From Frankiales bacterium (GTDB lineage Bacteria; Actinomycetota; Actinomycetes; S36-B12; CAIYMF01): a stretch of 64,000 nucleotides of DNA. How positions within the stretch are numbered: the first letter of the stretch is position 1; the number at the start of each line of letters is the position of its first letter. The DNA lies in the NCBI GenBank assembly GCA_016125335.1, contig WGLY01000026.1, forward strand, positions 1 through 64,000, written 5' to 3'. Both the position numbers and the translations under genes were made by a program. Positions 10,223-17,974 of the stretch are shown here, piece by piece. The notes below the pieces were generated by a model. That model saw only the letters and a program-made list of their open reading frames with translations, was not told where the DNA came from and did no database searches.

Positions 10223-10504
10223 TCAGCCGCCCGCGACCGCCGGGATGATGCTCACCTGGGCGCCCGCGGCCACCGGGGTCGCGAGGCCGTCGGTGAACCG
10301 CACGTCCTCGTCCGCGACGTAGACGTTGACGAACCGGCGCAGCGCGCCGCTGTCGTCGAGCACCCGCGCCCGGATGCCCGGCGCGAGGGCCTCGAGCGCG
10401 TCGAGGACGCCGGACAGCGTGGCGTCGGCCGGCTCGACGCTGACCTCGGCCGCGCCCTCGGTGTAGGTGCGCAGGATCGTGGGGATCCGGACGGACACGC
10501 TCAT
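10223..10504 (-). CDS. ThiS/MoaD-family sulfur carrier protein
   Basis: A small ubiquitin-like protein of 93 residues ending in the GlyGly tail (IIPAVAGG). An E1-like enzyme can adenylate this tail and convert it to a thiocarboxylate. The sequence has MoaD-type features (VRIPTILRTYT near the start, RRFVNVYVADEDVRF in the middle). It is close in type to CysO, which supplies sulfur to the cysteine synthase CysM in mycobacteria. Here it follows threonine synthase by 48 nt in one operon behind a SAM riboswitch, suggesting a role in sulfur amino acid synthesis. No E1 or Mec-type protease gene is in the window. Confidence 0.88.
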   Translation of the reverse strand: MSVSVRIPTILRTYTEGAAEVSVEPADATLSGVLDALEALAPGIRARVLDDSGALRRFVNVYVADEDVRFTDGLATPVAAGAQVSIIPAVAGG

Positions 10505-10552
10505 CGTGCTGCTCGTTCCTCTCGTGGTGCGGTCGCCGCCGGCGCCGGCCGG

Positions 10553-11875
10553 TCAGGCGCCCGTGCGGGCGTGGTGGGCGGCGATCGCCGCGGTGACCTC
10601 GTCGACGTCGTGCGCGATCGTCGCGGTGGGGCCGACGTGCGAGGAGATGGCGTCGAGCGTCTTGAGCCCGTCGCCGGTGTTGAGGATCACCGTCTCGGCG
10701 GCCGGGTCGAGCGCCCCGGTGGCGAGCAGCTTGCGCAGCGTCGCCACGACGACGCCGCCCGCGGTCTCCGCGAACACGCCCTCGGTCTCGGCGAGCAGCC
10801 GGATGCCCTCGACCACCTCGGCGTCGCTGACGTCCTCGATCACCCCGCCCGTGCGCCGCACGACGTCGAGCGCGTAGGGGCCGTCCGCGGGGTTCCCGAT
10901 CGCGAGCGACTTGGCGATGGTGTCGGGCCGCACCGGGCGCACGACGTCGTGGCCCGCGCGGAACGCCTGCGCCACCGGCGAGCACCCGGTGGCCTGCGCG
11001 CCGAAGACCCGGTACGGCGAGCCCTCGACGAGCCCCAGGGCGCTCAGCTCGCGCCAGGCCTTGTCCACCTTGGTGAGCAGCGAGCCGGACGCGATCGGCG
11101 CGACGACCTGCTGCGGCAGGCGCCACCCGAGCTGCTCGGCGATCTCGTAGCCGACGGTCTTCGAGCCCTCCGCGTAGTAGGGGCGCAGGTTGACGTTGAC
11201 GAAGCCCCAGTCCGCCGTGAGGGGGTCGCCGATGAGCTCGGAGCACAGCCGGTTGACGTCGTCGTAGGTGCCGTCGACGGCGAGCAGGATGCCGCCGTAG
11301 GCCGCCGTGGTGAGGACCTTGCCGTCCTCGAGGTTGCTCGGGATCACCACGACGCTGTCCTGCCCGGCGCGGGCGGCAGCGGCTGCAACCGCGTTGGCCA
11401 GGTTGCCCGTGGAGGCGCACGCGATCGTGCCGAGGCCGAGCCGCCGCGCGGCGCTCTGGGCCACGGCCACCACCCGGTCCTTGAACGAGTGGGTGGGGTT
11501 GCCGCTGTCGTCCTTCACCCACAGCGGGCCCGTCATGCCGAGGGCGCGGGCCAGGTTGTCGGCGCGCACCAGCCGGGTGAGGCCAGGGTTGAGGTTGCGC
11601 TCGTCGCCGGCGTACGCCGCCACCGGAAGCAGGCACGAGTAGCGCCACATGTTCGCGGGACCGGACTCGATCAGCTCGCGCGTGACGGCGGAGTGGTCGT
11701 AGCCGACCTCGAGCGGGCCGAAGCACTCGGCGCAGGCGTAGGCGGCGCCGAGACCGTAGGTCTGGCCGCACTCGCGGCAGGTGAGGTGCGTCGCCGGCCC
11801 GAAGTCCGGCACGGGCGGCGCGGCGTCGGGAGCGACGGAGGGGGTGCTGCTGGGGGCGACGGGAGTCGTCGTCAT
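10553..11875 (-). CDS. thrC: Threonine synthase
   Basis: A PLP enzyme of fold type II (440 residues) that converts O-phosphohomoserine to threonine. The PLP lysine is visible in NPTHSFKDRV, and ASTGNLANAV binds the cofactor phosphate. An N-terminal zinc-ribbon-like CRECGQ...CAECFG precedes the catalytic domain, as in the longer actinobacterial form. The ATG at 11875 follows GAGGAGAAAGG. The leader contains a SAM-I riboswitch, unexpected for a purely threonine-forming enzyme, and the next gene encodes a sulfur carrier. An alternative is a sulfur-transfer reaction on phosphohomoserine; this is inference only. Confidence 0.9.
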   Translation of the reverse strand: MTTTPVAPSSTPSVAPDAAPPVPDFGPATHLTCRECGQTYGLGAAYACAECFGPLEVGYDHSAVTRELIESGPANMWRYSCLLPVAAYAGDERNLNPGLTRLVRADNLARALGMTGPLWVKDDSGNPTHSFKDRVVAVAQSAARRLGLGTIACASTGNLANAVAAAAARAGQDSVVVIPSNLEDGKVLTTAAYGGILLAVDGTYDDVNRLCSELIGDPLTADWGFVNVNLRPYYAEGSKTVGYEIAEQLGWRLPQQVVAPIASGSLLTKVDKAWRELSALGLVEGSPYRVFGAQATGCSPVAQAFRAGHDVVRPVRPDTIAKSLAIGNPADGPYALDVVRRTGGVIEDVSDAEVVEGIRLLAETEGVFAETAGGVVVATLRKLLATGALDPAAETVILNTGDGLKTLDAISSHVGPTATIAHDVDEVTAAIAAHHARTGA

Positions 11876-11890
11876 GGCGAGGCCTTTCTC

Positions 11891-12047
11891 CTCATCTTTC
11901 CGGACGACCTGGTGGTCGCCGGACGGAGTTGGCACCTTCTCGCCGTCGGCCTCGCGCGACCCCGGCCCGTGGGCCGAGCGCATCGAGAGGTTCGGCGATG
12001 GTTGCCGGGGCTTCGCAGGGCCGTGTCCCTCTGCCCCTCTGGATGAG
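11891..12047 (-). promoter_or_regulatory. SAM-I (S-box) riboswitch upstream of thrC
   Basis: The minus-strand leader shows the full S-box architecture. The P1 arm CTCATC (12042-12047) pairs with GATGAG (11891-11896). P2 has a kink-turn region with AGAGGGAC, then the conserved GCCCCGGCAACC, then a P3 region. GGTGCCAACTCC follows, then a P4 hairpin (TCCGGCGACC with GGTCGTCCGGA) and GAAAGATGAG. The 3' arm of P1 abuts the thrC ribosome binding site (GATGAGGAGAAAGG), so ligand-stabilised P1 could control translation. No separate terminator hairpin is evident. It is not the SAM-IV type common in this phylum. Confidence 0.92.
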
Positions 12048-12222
12048 CGTGCTGTTCTGTTGTGCGCAGGAGGACCTGTCGCGCGGCCGTCGGGGAGCGG
12101 GCTCCGCACCCTCCGGACGTGGTGGAGACTGTACGGGAGTCCCGATCCTCGGGACGACGCCGGTCCGGATCCTGAGACCGGCCGCCCACTCGCGTCGGTG
12201 GGCGCGGGCGGAGGGAGTCGCG
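12048..12222. other. Divergent promoter region of thrC and gpgS
   Basis: Holds a candidate thrC -10 (TACAGT, minus strand, 12128-12133) without a clear -35. It also has a 7-3-7 inverted repeat GTCCCGA-TCC-TCGGGAC (12139-12155), which could be an operator. The gpgS ribosome binding site is GGAGGG at 12210-12215. Confidence 0.35.
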
Positions 12223-13230
12223 GTGCGGGCCGACGTGGCGGCGTGGTTCTCCCGGCGCACGAGCTCGGCCGAGGACTGGCCCGTCGAGCGGCTGGCCGCC
12301 GCGCGCGGCGCCACGACCGTGAGCGTCGTGCTGCCCGCCCTCGACGAGGAGTCGACGGTCGGGCGCATCGTCGAGTCGCTGCGCGAGAGCCTCGGCGAGG
12401 GGGCGCCCGCGCACCGGCGGCTGGTCGACGAGCTCGTGGTGATGGACTCCGGCTCGCGCGACCGCACCGCCGAGGTCGCGCGGCGGGCCGGGGCGCGCGT
12501 GGTCGCCCGTGAGGACGTGCTGCCGGACGTGCCGGTGGTTCCTGGCAAGGGCGAGGCGATGTGGCGCTCGCTGGCCGCCACCACCGGCGACGTCGTCGTC
12601 TTCGTCGACGCCGACCTCCAGTCGTTCACCCCGGCCTACGTCAGCGGGTTGCTCGGCCCGCTGCTCGCCGACTACTCGGTCGCCCTGGTGAAGGCCGTCT
12701 ACGAGCGCCCCCTGGTGGAGGGCTCCACCGTGGTGCCGGCCGGCGGCGGCCGGGTGACCGAGCTGGTCGCCCGACCGCTGCTCAACCTGCTGTGGCCCGA
12801 GCTGGCCGGCGTCGTGCAGCCGCTCGCCGGCGAGTACGCCGCCCGCCGCTCGCTGCTGGAGCGGCTCGCGTTCCCGTGCGGGTACGGCGTCGAGCTCGCC
12901 CTGCTCGTCGACACCGTGGCGCTGCTGGGGCTCGACGCCGTGGCCCAGGTGGACCTCGGGGTGCGCGTGCACCGCCACCACGACGAGCGGCGCCTGGGGC
13001 GCATGGCCGCCGAGATCCTGCGCACGGCCCTCGACCGCGCTGCAGGCCACGGCTCCGCGGCGTCGCGGTCCGGCGACGACGGGATCGGGGTCGCGCTCGG
13101 CGACACCCTCGTGCAGTTCGACCGCGGGGTGTCGGGGTTCACCACGGTGACCCACGACGTCGCGGCCCTCGAGCGCCCTCCGCTGGTGTCGGTGGCGGAG
13201 TACGCCGCACGCCGCGCGGACCGGGCCTGA
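12223..13230 (+). CDS. gpgS: Glucosyl-3-phosphoglycerate synthase
   Basis: A GT81-family glycosyltransferase of 335 residues. It transfers glucose from a nucleotide sugar to 3-phosphoglycerate, the first step to glucosylglycerate and methylglucose lipopolysaccharides. Seen are LPALDEESTVG, LVDELVVMDSGSRDRT, PGKGEAMWRSLAATTGD, the metal-binding DAD in FVDADL, GGGRVTELVARPLL, and QPLAGEYAARR. These match mycobacterial GpgS closely. The GTG at 12223 has GGAGGG 7 nt upstream; the longer open frame upstream runs over the riboswitch region and is not coding. No phosphatase gene (gpgP) is adjacent. Confidence 0.93.
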   Translation: MRADVAAWFSRRTSSAEDWPVERLAAARGATTVSVVLPALDEESTVGRIVESLRESLGEGAPAHRRLVDELVVMDSGSRDRTAEVARRAGARVVAREDVLPDVPVVPGKGEAMWRSLAATTGDVVVFVDADLQSFTPAYVSGLLGPLLADYSVALVKAVYERPLVEGSTVVPAGGGRVTELVARPLLNLLWPELAGVVQPLAGEYAARRSLLERLAFPCGYGVELALLVDTVALLGLDAVAQVDLGVRVHRHHDERRLGRMAAEILRTALDRAAGHGSAASRSGDDGIGVALGDTLVQFDRGVSGFTTVTHDVAALERPPLVSVAEYAARRADRA

Positions 13231-13237
13231 GCCGGCC

Positions 13238-13699
13238 GTGCGCGCGGCGCACCGGGCCCGCCTGGCGGCCAACGCCCTCAACGGGTCGACGCTGCTCGGC
13301 CTCGCGCTCGCCCGGGCCGGGGGCGGCCGGATCGAGCCCGGCCCCGACGGTCTGCTGCTCGCCCGCGGGGTCCGCGACGGCTTCCCCCGTGCGGCCGCGG
13401 TGACGGTGGGCAACGTCGTGCTGCTGCGGGTGGAGGAGCCCTCGCCCCGCCTGCTGCGCCACGAGGCCGTGCACGCCACGCAGTGGGCGTGCTGCACGCT
13501 GGCGTTCCTGCCGCTCTACCTCGGCGCGGTCGGCTGGTCCTACCTGCGCACCGGCGACCACTGGAGCCGCAACGCCTTCGAGCGCGGCGCGGGGCTGGCC
13601 GACGGCGGCTACACCGAGCGCCCGACCCGACCCCTCACCCGGCGGGGACGCCGGGCCGTCGCGCTCAGGCCGGGTAGTCGGCCCCGACCACCAGCGTGA
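13238..13699 (+). CDS. Small protein with HExxH zinc-protease-like motif
   Basis: A protein of 153 residues starting with GTG only 7 nt after gpgS, so probably cotranscribed. Residues near the middle read LRHEAVHATQW, the HExxH zinc site of minimal metalloproteases and DUF4157-like proteins. A hydrophobic segment (LAFLPLYLGAVGWSYL) follows, and the Arg/Pro-rich tail overlaps the convergent LytR_C gene by 35 nt. Whether it is a peptidase is unknown. Confidence 0.65.
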   Translation: MRAAHRARLAANALNGSTLLGLALARAGGGRIEPGPDGLLLARGVRDGFPRAAAVTVGNVVLLRVEEPSPRLLRHEAVHATQWACCTLAFLPLYLGAVGWSYLRTGDHWSRNAFERGAGLADGGYTERPTRPLTRRGRRAVALRPGSRPRPPA

Positions 13700-14588
13700 G
13701 GTGCTTGTCGGCCATCCCCGGCAGCAGGCCGTCGACGAGCGTCACCGTGCCGAGGTCGCGCTTGAGCGTCGAGGCGGCCGCGAGGTGGCCGATCATGAAC
13801 GAGGTCGTCCGGGCGACGTCGCCGCCGCGGTAGTTGCCGATCTGCACGACCTTCCAGCCGTCGGCGCGCAGCCGGGCCGCCACGCGCGCGGCCAGGCCGG
13901 CGCGGTTGGTCGCGTTGAGCACGATCACCGGCGGCTGCCGGTCCGTGGCGGTGTAGGTCGGGTCGATCGTGCGCAGCCCGCTCGGCGCGCCGGCCCCGCC
14001 CGAGGCCGACGGGCTGCCGCTGGGCCTCGCCGAGGGCGTGGTGCTCGGCCGGGCCGAGGGCGACGAGCTCGCCTTCGGGCTCGACGACGGCGAGGAGCTC
14101 GGCGCCGGGCTGGCGGTGCCGAGCGTGGGGACGGGCGGCGAGGCCAGCGCCGTCGGGCCGGCGGCGCCCACGGGGACGGCCGGGGCGCCGGAGGCCTGGA
14201 GGTGGTTCCACGCCGCGAACAGCGCCACCGCGGACACCAGGGCCAGGGCGATGGGGACGACGAGGCGGCCGAGCGGCGAGGGCGTCGCGGGCCGCAGCGA
14301 GGCCTGCGGGGCGGACGCGGGGTAGGTGCCGGGGGGCAGGCCGGCGGTGCGGGCGGCCTCCGCCGCGGCGAGCGCCTCCGCGGCCTCGCGCCGCGCCTTG
14401 CGCCCGCCCACGGGGTGCTCGGGCAGGACGTCGTCGTAGTGGTAGTCGTCCGGGCCGGAGGGCAGGTGCGGGTCGACCGCCGCGGTGAACGCCACGGGGA
14501 TCGGCTGGGTCTCGCTGAGGGGCGGCTCGGGCTCGGCGTGGTCGACCGATCCGCGCGCGGGTGCGTCGTCGTCGTCGAACGACGTCAT
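13665..14588 (-). CDS. LytR C-terminal domain protein, membrane anchored
   Basis: A protein of 307 residues. It has an acidic cytosolic N-terminus of about 105 residues, one membrane helix (about 107-127), and a long Pro/Ser/Ala linker. The C-terminal LytR_C domain runs from about residue 215 (VIVLNATNRAGLAARVAARL, WKVVQIGNYRG). LytR_C domains occur at the end of LCP cell-wall ligases and as stand-alone proteins in actinobacteria. The catalytic LCP domain is absent, so a wall-binding or regulatory role is more likely than ligase activity. Confidence 0.85.
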   Translation of the reverse strand: MTSFDDDDAPARGSVDHAEPEPPLSETQPIPVAFTAAVDPHLPSGPDDYHYDDVLPEHPVGGRKARREAAEALAAAEAARTAGLPPGTYPASAPQASLRPATPSPLGRLVVPIALALVSAVALFAAWNHLQASGAPAVPVGAAGPTALASPPVPTLGTASPAPSSSPSSSPKASSSPSARPSTTPSARPSGSPSASGGAGAPSGLRTIDPTYTATDRQPPVIVLNATNRAGLAARVAARLRADGWKVVQIGNYRGGDVARTTSFMIGHLAAASTLKRDLGTVTLVDGLLPGMADKHLTLVVGADYPA

Positions 14589-14682
14589 CTCGTCCCCCCC
14601 AGCGCCTCGCGCAGCGGTGCGGGCACGGTGCCCGCCTCACCCGGGACCGTACCCACGGCCCTCCTCGGTGCGAGGCAGTGTG

Positions 14683-14973
14683 TCAGAGCTCGATCCCGAG
14701 CCGGCGTGCCGACCGCGCGCGCTGCCGGGTGGCACGCATGCGGCGCAGGCGCTTGACGAGCATGGGGTCGGCCTCGAGTGCGGCCGGGTTGTCGAGCAGC
14801 GCGTTGAGCACCTGGTAGTAGCGGGTGGCGCTCATGTCGAACAGGTCGCGGATCGCCTGCTCCTTGGCACCGGCGTACTTCCACCACTGCCGCTCGAACT
14901 CGAGGATCCGGCGGTCCCGGTCGGACAGCGGCTCACCGCCGGGCATCGGCTCGGCTGCGCGTGCGGCGTCCAT
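14683..14973 (-). CDS. DUF3263 protein, HTH-like
   Basis: A 96-residue protein whose core (FERQWWKYAGAKEQAIRDLF, MSATRYYQVLNALLD, DPMLVKRLRRMRATR) matches the actinobacterial DUF3263 family almost throughout. The fold is predicted to be a small helix-turn-helix with a basic C-terminal tail, suggesting DNA binding. Its gene lies just upstream of the LytR_C gene on the same strand, a conserved neighbourhood in actinobacteria as far as I recall. Confidence 0.93.
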   Translation of the reverse strand: MDAARAAEPMPGGEPLSDRDRRILEFERQWWKYAGAKEQAIRDLFDMSATRYYQVLNALLDNPAALEADPMLVKRLRRMRATRQRARSARRLGIEL

Positions 14974-15056
14974 GGGAACGGTCCCCTCTCCGAACTGGCA
15001 CGACCCCAGGATGGCAGGCCGCGCGGCCAGGCTCGCACGAGCCCGCCGGACCCACT

Positions 15057-15452
15057 CTAGGGGCGAATCCCACCGCTGTCATTCACCTCGGCGGCCGCGG
15101 GCGGGCGGGCCACGTACACCTTGCGCAGGGTCTCGTGGACCGTCCAGGTGGTGCGGGCCCCGGCGGGCAGGAGCCCGACGTCGCCCGGCCCGACCTCGAG
15201 GGTGGGGCCGTCCTCGACCTCGATGGTGGCCCGGCCGGAGAGCACGACGAACACCTCGTCGGCCTCGACGTCGGTGCTGACCCCGGCCGAGTGCTGCCAG
15301 AGGCCGACTCCGAGCGCCGCCGAGTCGTGCAGCTCGAGCAGGCGCACCTCGGGGGCGCCGGCGACCACCTGCGACTGCTCGAGCGGCGACGGGTCGAGGG
15401 CCTCGTCGGGCAGCGCGGAGGCGCGGACGACCCGCGCGACGTCGGTGAACAC
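15057..15452 (-). CDS. Cupin domain protein (cupin_3/DUF861 type)
   Basis: A single small beta-barrel of 131 residues. The two cupin motifs are recognisable: ADEVFVVLSGRATIE and GDVGLLPAGARTTWTV. The usual metal-binding histidines are mostly replaced, which is typical of the DUF861 group related to ureidoglycolate hydrolase. The substrate is unknown. It is a single gene, divergent from the DUF202 pair. Confidence 0.8.
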   Translation of the reverse strand: MFTDVARVVRASALPDEALDPSPLEQSQVVAGAPEVRLLELHDSAALGVGLWQHSAGVSTDVEADEVFVVLSGRATIEVEDGPTLEVGPGDVGLLPAGARTTWTVHETLRKVYVARPPAAAEVNDSGGIRP

Positions 15453-15519
15453 GGACCGAGCCTAGGCGGGCCGCCCGCGAGCGCCCCGATCGGCGGGGCC
15501 GGGCTGCGAGACTGGGCCG

Positions 15520-15978
15520 GTGGACCAGACGCGCGACGGGGCACCGGGGCCGGGCCCCGAGCCGACGCCGGGCGCCGGGCCCGCGCCGGCGTCGGGCGCC
15601 GACGCCGGGGCGCCGTGGTGGCAGCAGGGCCGCGACCCGGACTACCGCTTCTCGCTGGCCAACGAGCGCACCTTCCTGGCCTGGATCCGCACCTCGCTGG
15701 CGTTCATCGCCGGGGCCGTGGCCCTCGAGCAGCTCGTGCCGTCGTTCTCCATCGCCGGCGTGCGCACGGCGGTGTCGGTGGTGCTGGCGCTCTTCGGGCT
15801 GCTCACCGGCGTGGGCGCCTACCGGCACTGGCGCCGCAGCGAGGCGGCCATGCGGCGGGGCGAGCCGCTGCCGGGCACCCCGCTCATGCTCTGGCTCAGC
15901 GTCGGGCTTGCCCTGGTGGCCGTCGTCATCGCCGTCACGCTGCTGGTGCAGGCGCTCTCGCCCGGCGCGACGTCGTGA
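15520..15978 (+). CDS. DUF202 membrane protein (YidH family)
   Basis: A protein of 152 residues with a Pro/Gly/Ala-rich cytosolic N-terminus of about 40 residues and three membrane helices. The diagnostic motif LANERTFLAWIRTSLAFIAG sits before the first helix. The function of the family is unknown. It starts with GTG. Its stop overlaps the start of a second, shorter DUF202 gene, so the two products are probably made together and may form a complex. Confidence 0.88.
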   Translation: MDQTRDGAPGPGPEPTPGAGPAPASGADAGAPWWQQGRDPDYRFSLANERTFLAWIRTSLAFIAGAVALEQLVPSFSIAGVRTAVSVVLALFGLLTGVGAYRHWRRSEAAMRRGEPLPGTPLMLWLSVGLALVAVVIAVTLLVQALSPGATS

Positions 15979-16310
15979 CCCCGGGGCCGGCACCGGCGCG
16001 CGACGCCGGCCTCCAGGGCGAGCGCACCAGCCTGGCGTGGCGGCGCACGGCGCTCTCGGCGTCGGTCGCCGCGCTCGTGCTCACCCGCTACGGCATCGTG
16101 CGCGCGGACGTCGTGCTGACCGGGGCCGGCGTCGCGCTCCTGGCCGCGGCCGCGGCGACCGGCTACGGCGCGCACCTGCGGCACGCGCAGATCGACCGCG
16201 CGGTGACCCTCGGGGCCTCGCCGGTGAACCGCGCCGCCGTGCGTACCGTCGCGGTCGGGGTGGCCCTCGTGGGGCTGCTCGCCGTGGCCGCCATCCTGCT
16301 GGCCCGCTGA
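15975..16310 (+). CDS. Second DUF202 membrane protein
   Basis: A protein of 111 residues with the divergent DUF202 signature GERTSLAWRRTALS and three membrane helices. The GTG at 15975 overlaps the preceding stop (GTGA). Tandem large and small DUF202 genes occur in other bacteria too, for example yidH/yidG. Confidence 0.85.
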   Translation: MTPGPAPARDAGLQGERTSLAWRRTALSASVAALVLTRYGIVRADVVLTGAGVALLAAAAATGYGAHLRHAQIDRAVTLGASPVNRAAVRTVAVGVALVGLLAVAAILLAR

Positions 16311-16357
16311 GCCGACATCGCCGACCGGACGCGAGGGCTCCCTGGCGCCGTCGACCC

Positions 16358-17134
16358 TCAGGTGGGGCCCGGACCCGGAGGGACCTGGGGCGCAGGACCG
16401 CCGGATGAAGGCCGAGCGGTGGGGACGGCGTCCGGCGCCTGGGCCCTGGCCAGCGCGGCGAGCGCGTCCTCGATCCGGGCGAGCCGGTCGTCGAGGTCGT
16501 CGAGGGTCAGCGGCCGCTCCCCCTCGTCCGGTGCGGCCACGAACCGCGAGGAGATCGACGCCGTGATCACCGAGAGGACGATGACGCCGTTCACCAGCAT
16601 GAGCGTGGCCAGGGATCGGCCGAGGGCGCTGACCGGCACGTAGTCGCCGTAGCCGACCGTCGTGACGGTGACGGCGGCCCACCACACGGCCTCGCCGTAG
16701 GTGTGGATGTTCGAGCCGGGGTAGGGCCGCTCGGCCTCGAGCACCAGGGCGGCGCCGAAGGTCACCACGAGCAGGGTCAGGTAGAAGGCGTACCACTGGA
16801 CGCGGTCGCGCAGCTTGCGCCGGCCCCGGGCGAGACGCACGAAGATGTAGAAGACGAACAGCGCACGGAACGCCGGCAGCAGCACCGCGAGGATGGCGAA
16901 CGCGTGGCGCCGCACGTAGGACCTCGGCTCCGGGTCGAGCACCCAGCGCACCACCAGGTCGACGACGAACCCGAACCAGGCCACCGCCATGAGCCACAGC
17001 CCGGTGCGCGTGTCGCCCTGGGCGCTGGCCGTCTCGATGAGGCCCACCAGGAACAGCATCCCGAGGAGGAACACCAGCGGCTCGGCCCAGCGCTCGTACG
17101 CCGCGAGCCGGCGTGCCCGGGTGTCCGCGTCCAC
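16358..17134 (-). CDS. Voltage-gated-type potassium channel
   Basis: A protein of 258 residues with several N-terminal helices resembling a voltage-sensor-like module. A two-helix pore follows with the selectivity filter TTVGYGDYVPV at about residues 160-170. The C-terminus is a short acidic helix and a Pro-rich tail, with no RCK/TrkA regulatory domain. Probably a tetrameric K+ channel of the Ion_trans_2 type. The S4-like helix carries arginines (RALFVFYIFVRLARGRRKLR). Confidence 0.88.
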   Translation of the reverse strand: MDADTRARRLAAYERWAEPLVFLLGMLFLVGLIETASAQGDTRTGLWLMAVAWFGFVVDLVVRWVLDPEPRSYVRRHAFAILAVLLPAFRALFVFYIFVRLARGRRKLRDRVQWYAFYLTLLVVTFGAALVLEAERPYPGSNIHTYGEAVWWAAVTVTTVGYGDYVPVSALGRSLATLMLVNGVIVLSVITASISSRFVAAPDEGERPLTLDDLDDRLARIEDALAALARAQAPDAVPTARPSSGGPAPQVPPGPGPT

Positions 17135-17303
17135 GGCCCCATCGTCGTGCCGTCCCCGGCGGGGGCGTCGTCACGACACGGCCCCATTCGGCCGGCGTCT
17201 CGTGCGTCACACCGGTGTACGCCGGACGGCCCAGCGCGCTCGGGACCGGTGCCGGCCGGCGTCGATGCCGTCGATGTCCGCACGCTCGGAAGGAGCAGGC
17301 GCC

Positions 17304-17453
17304 ATGACCAGGGCAGAGCGCGACATCCTCCGCACCTTCCTCCCGCCGCTGCTCGCCCTCGCGGTCGTGGCCGCGGTGGCCCGCCCGGTCCCGATGGAGC
17401 CGCCGGCACCGGCGGCGCCCGTCGTGCTGATCGGCGTCCCGTCGGCCCCCTGA
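17304..17453 (+). CDS. Small hypothetical membrane protein
   Basis: A 49-residue reading frame beginning MTRAERDILRTFLPPLLALA with one hydrophobic segment and a Pro/Ala/Val tail. The ATG has AAGGAG 8 nt upstream, the main support. It is not recognised as a family, and chance occurrence cannot be excluded. Confidence 0.4.
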   Translation: MTRAERDILRTFLPPLLALAVVAAVARPVPMEPPAPAAPVVLIGVPSAP

Positions 17454-17569
17454 CCCGCCGGACCGGGTGGCACCCCGCCGCACGTTCCCGGCGCGCCCGG
17501 CTCCTGCCGGCCGCGATCCCTGCCGACACCTGTACTGACGACGCCGACACCCGCACCCCCAGGAGCGAC

Positions 17570-17974
17570 GTGAGACCACACCGCCGCGCCCTGCGCATTG
17601 CGCTGCCGACCGCCCTCGCGGTCGGCCTGGTCGCCGTGCTGGTCGGCCCGGCCGTCGCCGCTGCGGACGACCACGACGGATCGCCGGGAGCACCTGCGGG
17701 CCACGGCCCGGCCGCGCCCCGCGCCACCGCCACGGTCGAGGTGCCCGCGGTCGCCCTCACCGAGCACGTGGTGGCCTCGGCAGGACGCATCCGGACGCCG
17801 CTGCTGCTCACCGAGCCCGGGGCGCGCGCCGTCGCGCGGGTCGAGCCGGGCGGCCGCTGCGCGGTGCGGCTCGAGCCCGGGGAGGTCGCGTGGCTGTCCT
17901 GCGCGGCGTCACCCGGCGACCGTGTCGTCGTGCGGCTCTCGGACGGACGGCGGGCGGCTCAGCGGGTCGAGTGA
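17570..17974 (+). CDS. Secreted hypothetical protein
   Basis: A protein of 134 residues with a signal peptide (basic RPHRRALRIALP, hydrophobic core, cleavage near VAAADD) and a small beta-rich mature domain. The mature domain has two cysteines (GGRCAVRL and AWLSCAAS) that could form a disulfide. GTG start with AGGAG 4 nt upstream. The gene converges with, and overlaps by 16 nt, the LPXTG gene. No family recognised. Confidence 0.6.
   Translation: MRPHRRALRIALPTALAVGLVAVLVGPAVAAADDHDGSPGAPAGHGPAAPRATATVEVPAVALTEHVVASAGRIRTPLLLTEPGARAVARVEPGGRCAVRLEPGEVAWLSCAASPGDRVVVRLSDGRRAAQRVE

Noticed and set aside
11891-12047. SAM-IV riboswitch
   Set aside because: SAM-IV is common in actinobacteria, but the kink-turn P2, the P4 hairpin and the terminal GAAAGATGAG pairing with the 5' CTCATC are the SAM-I arrangement.
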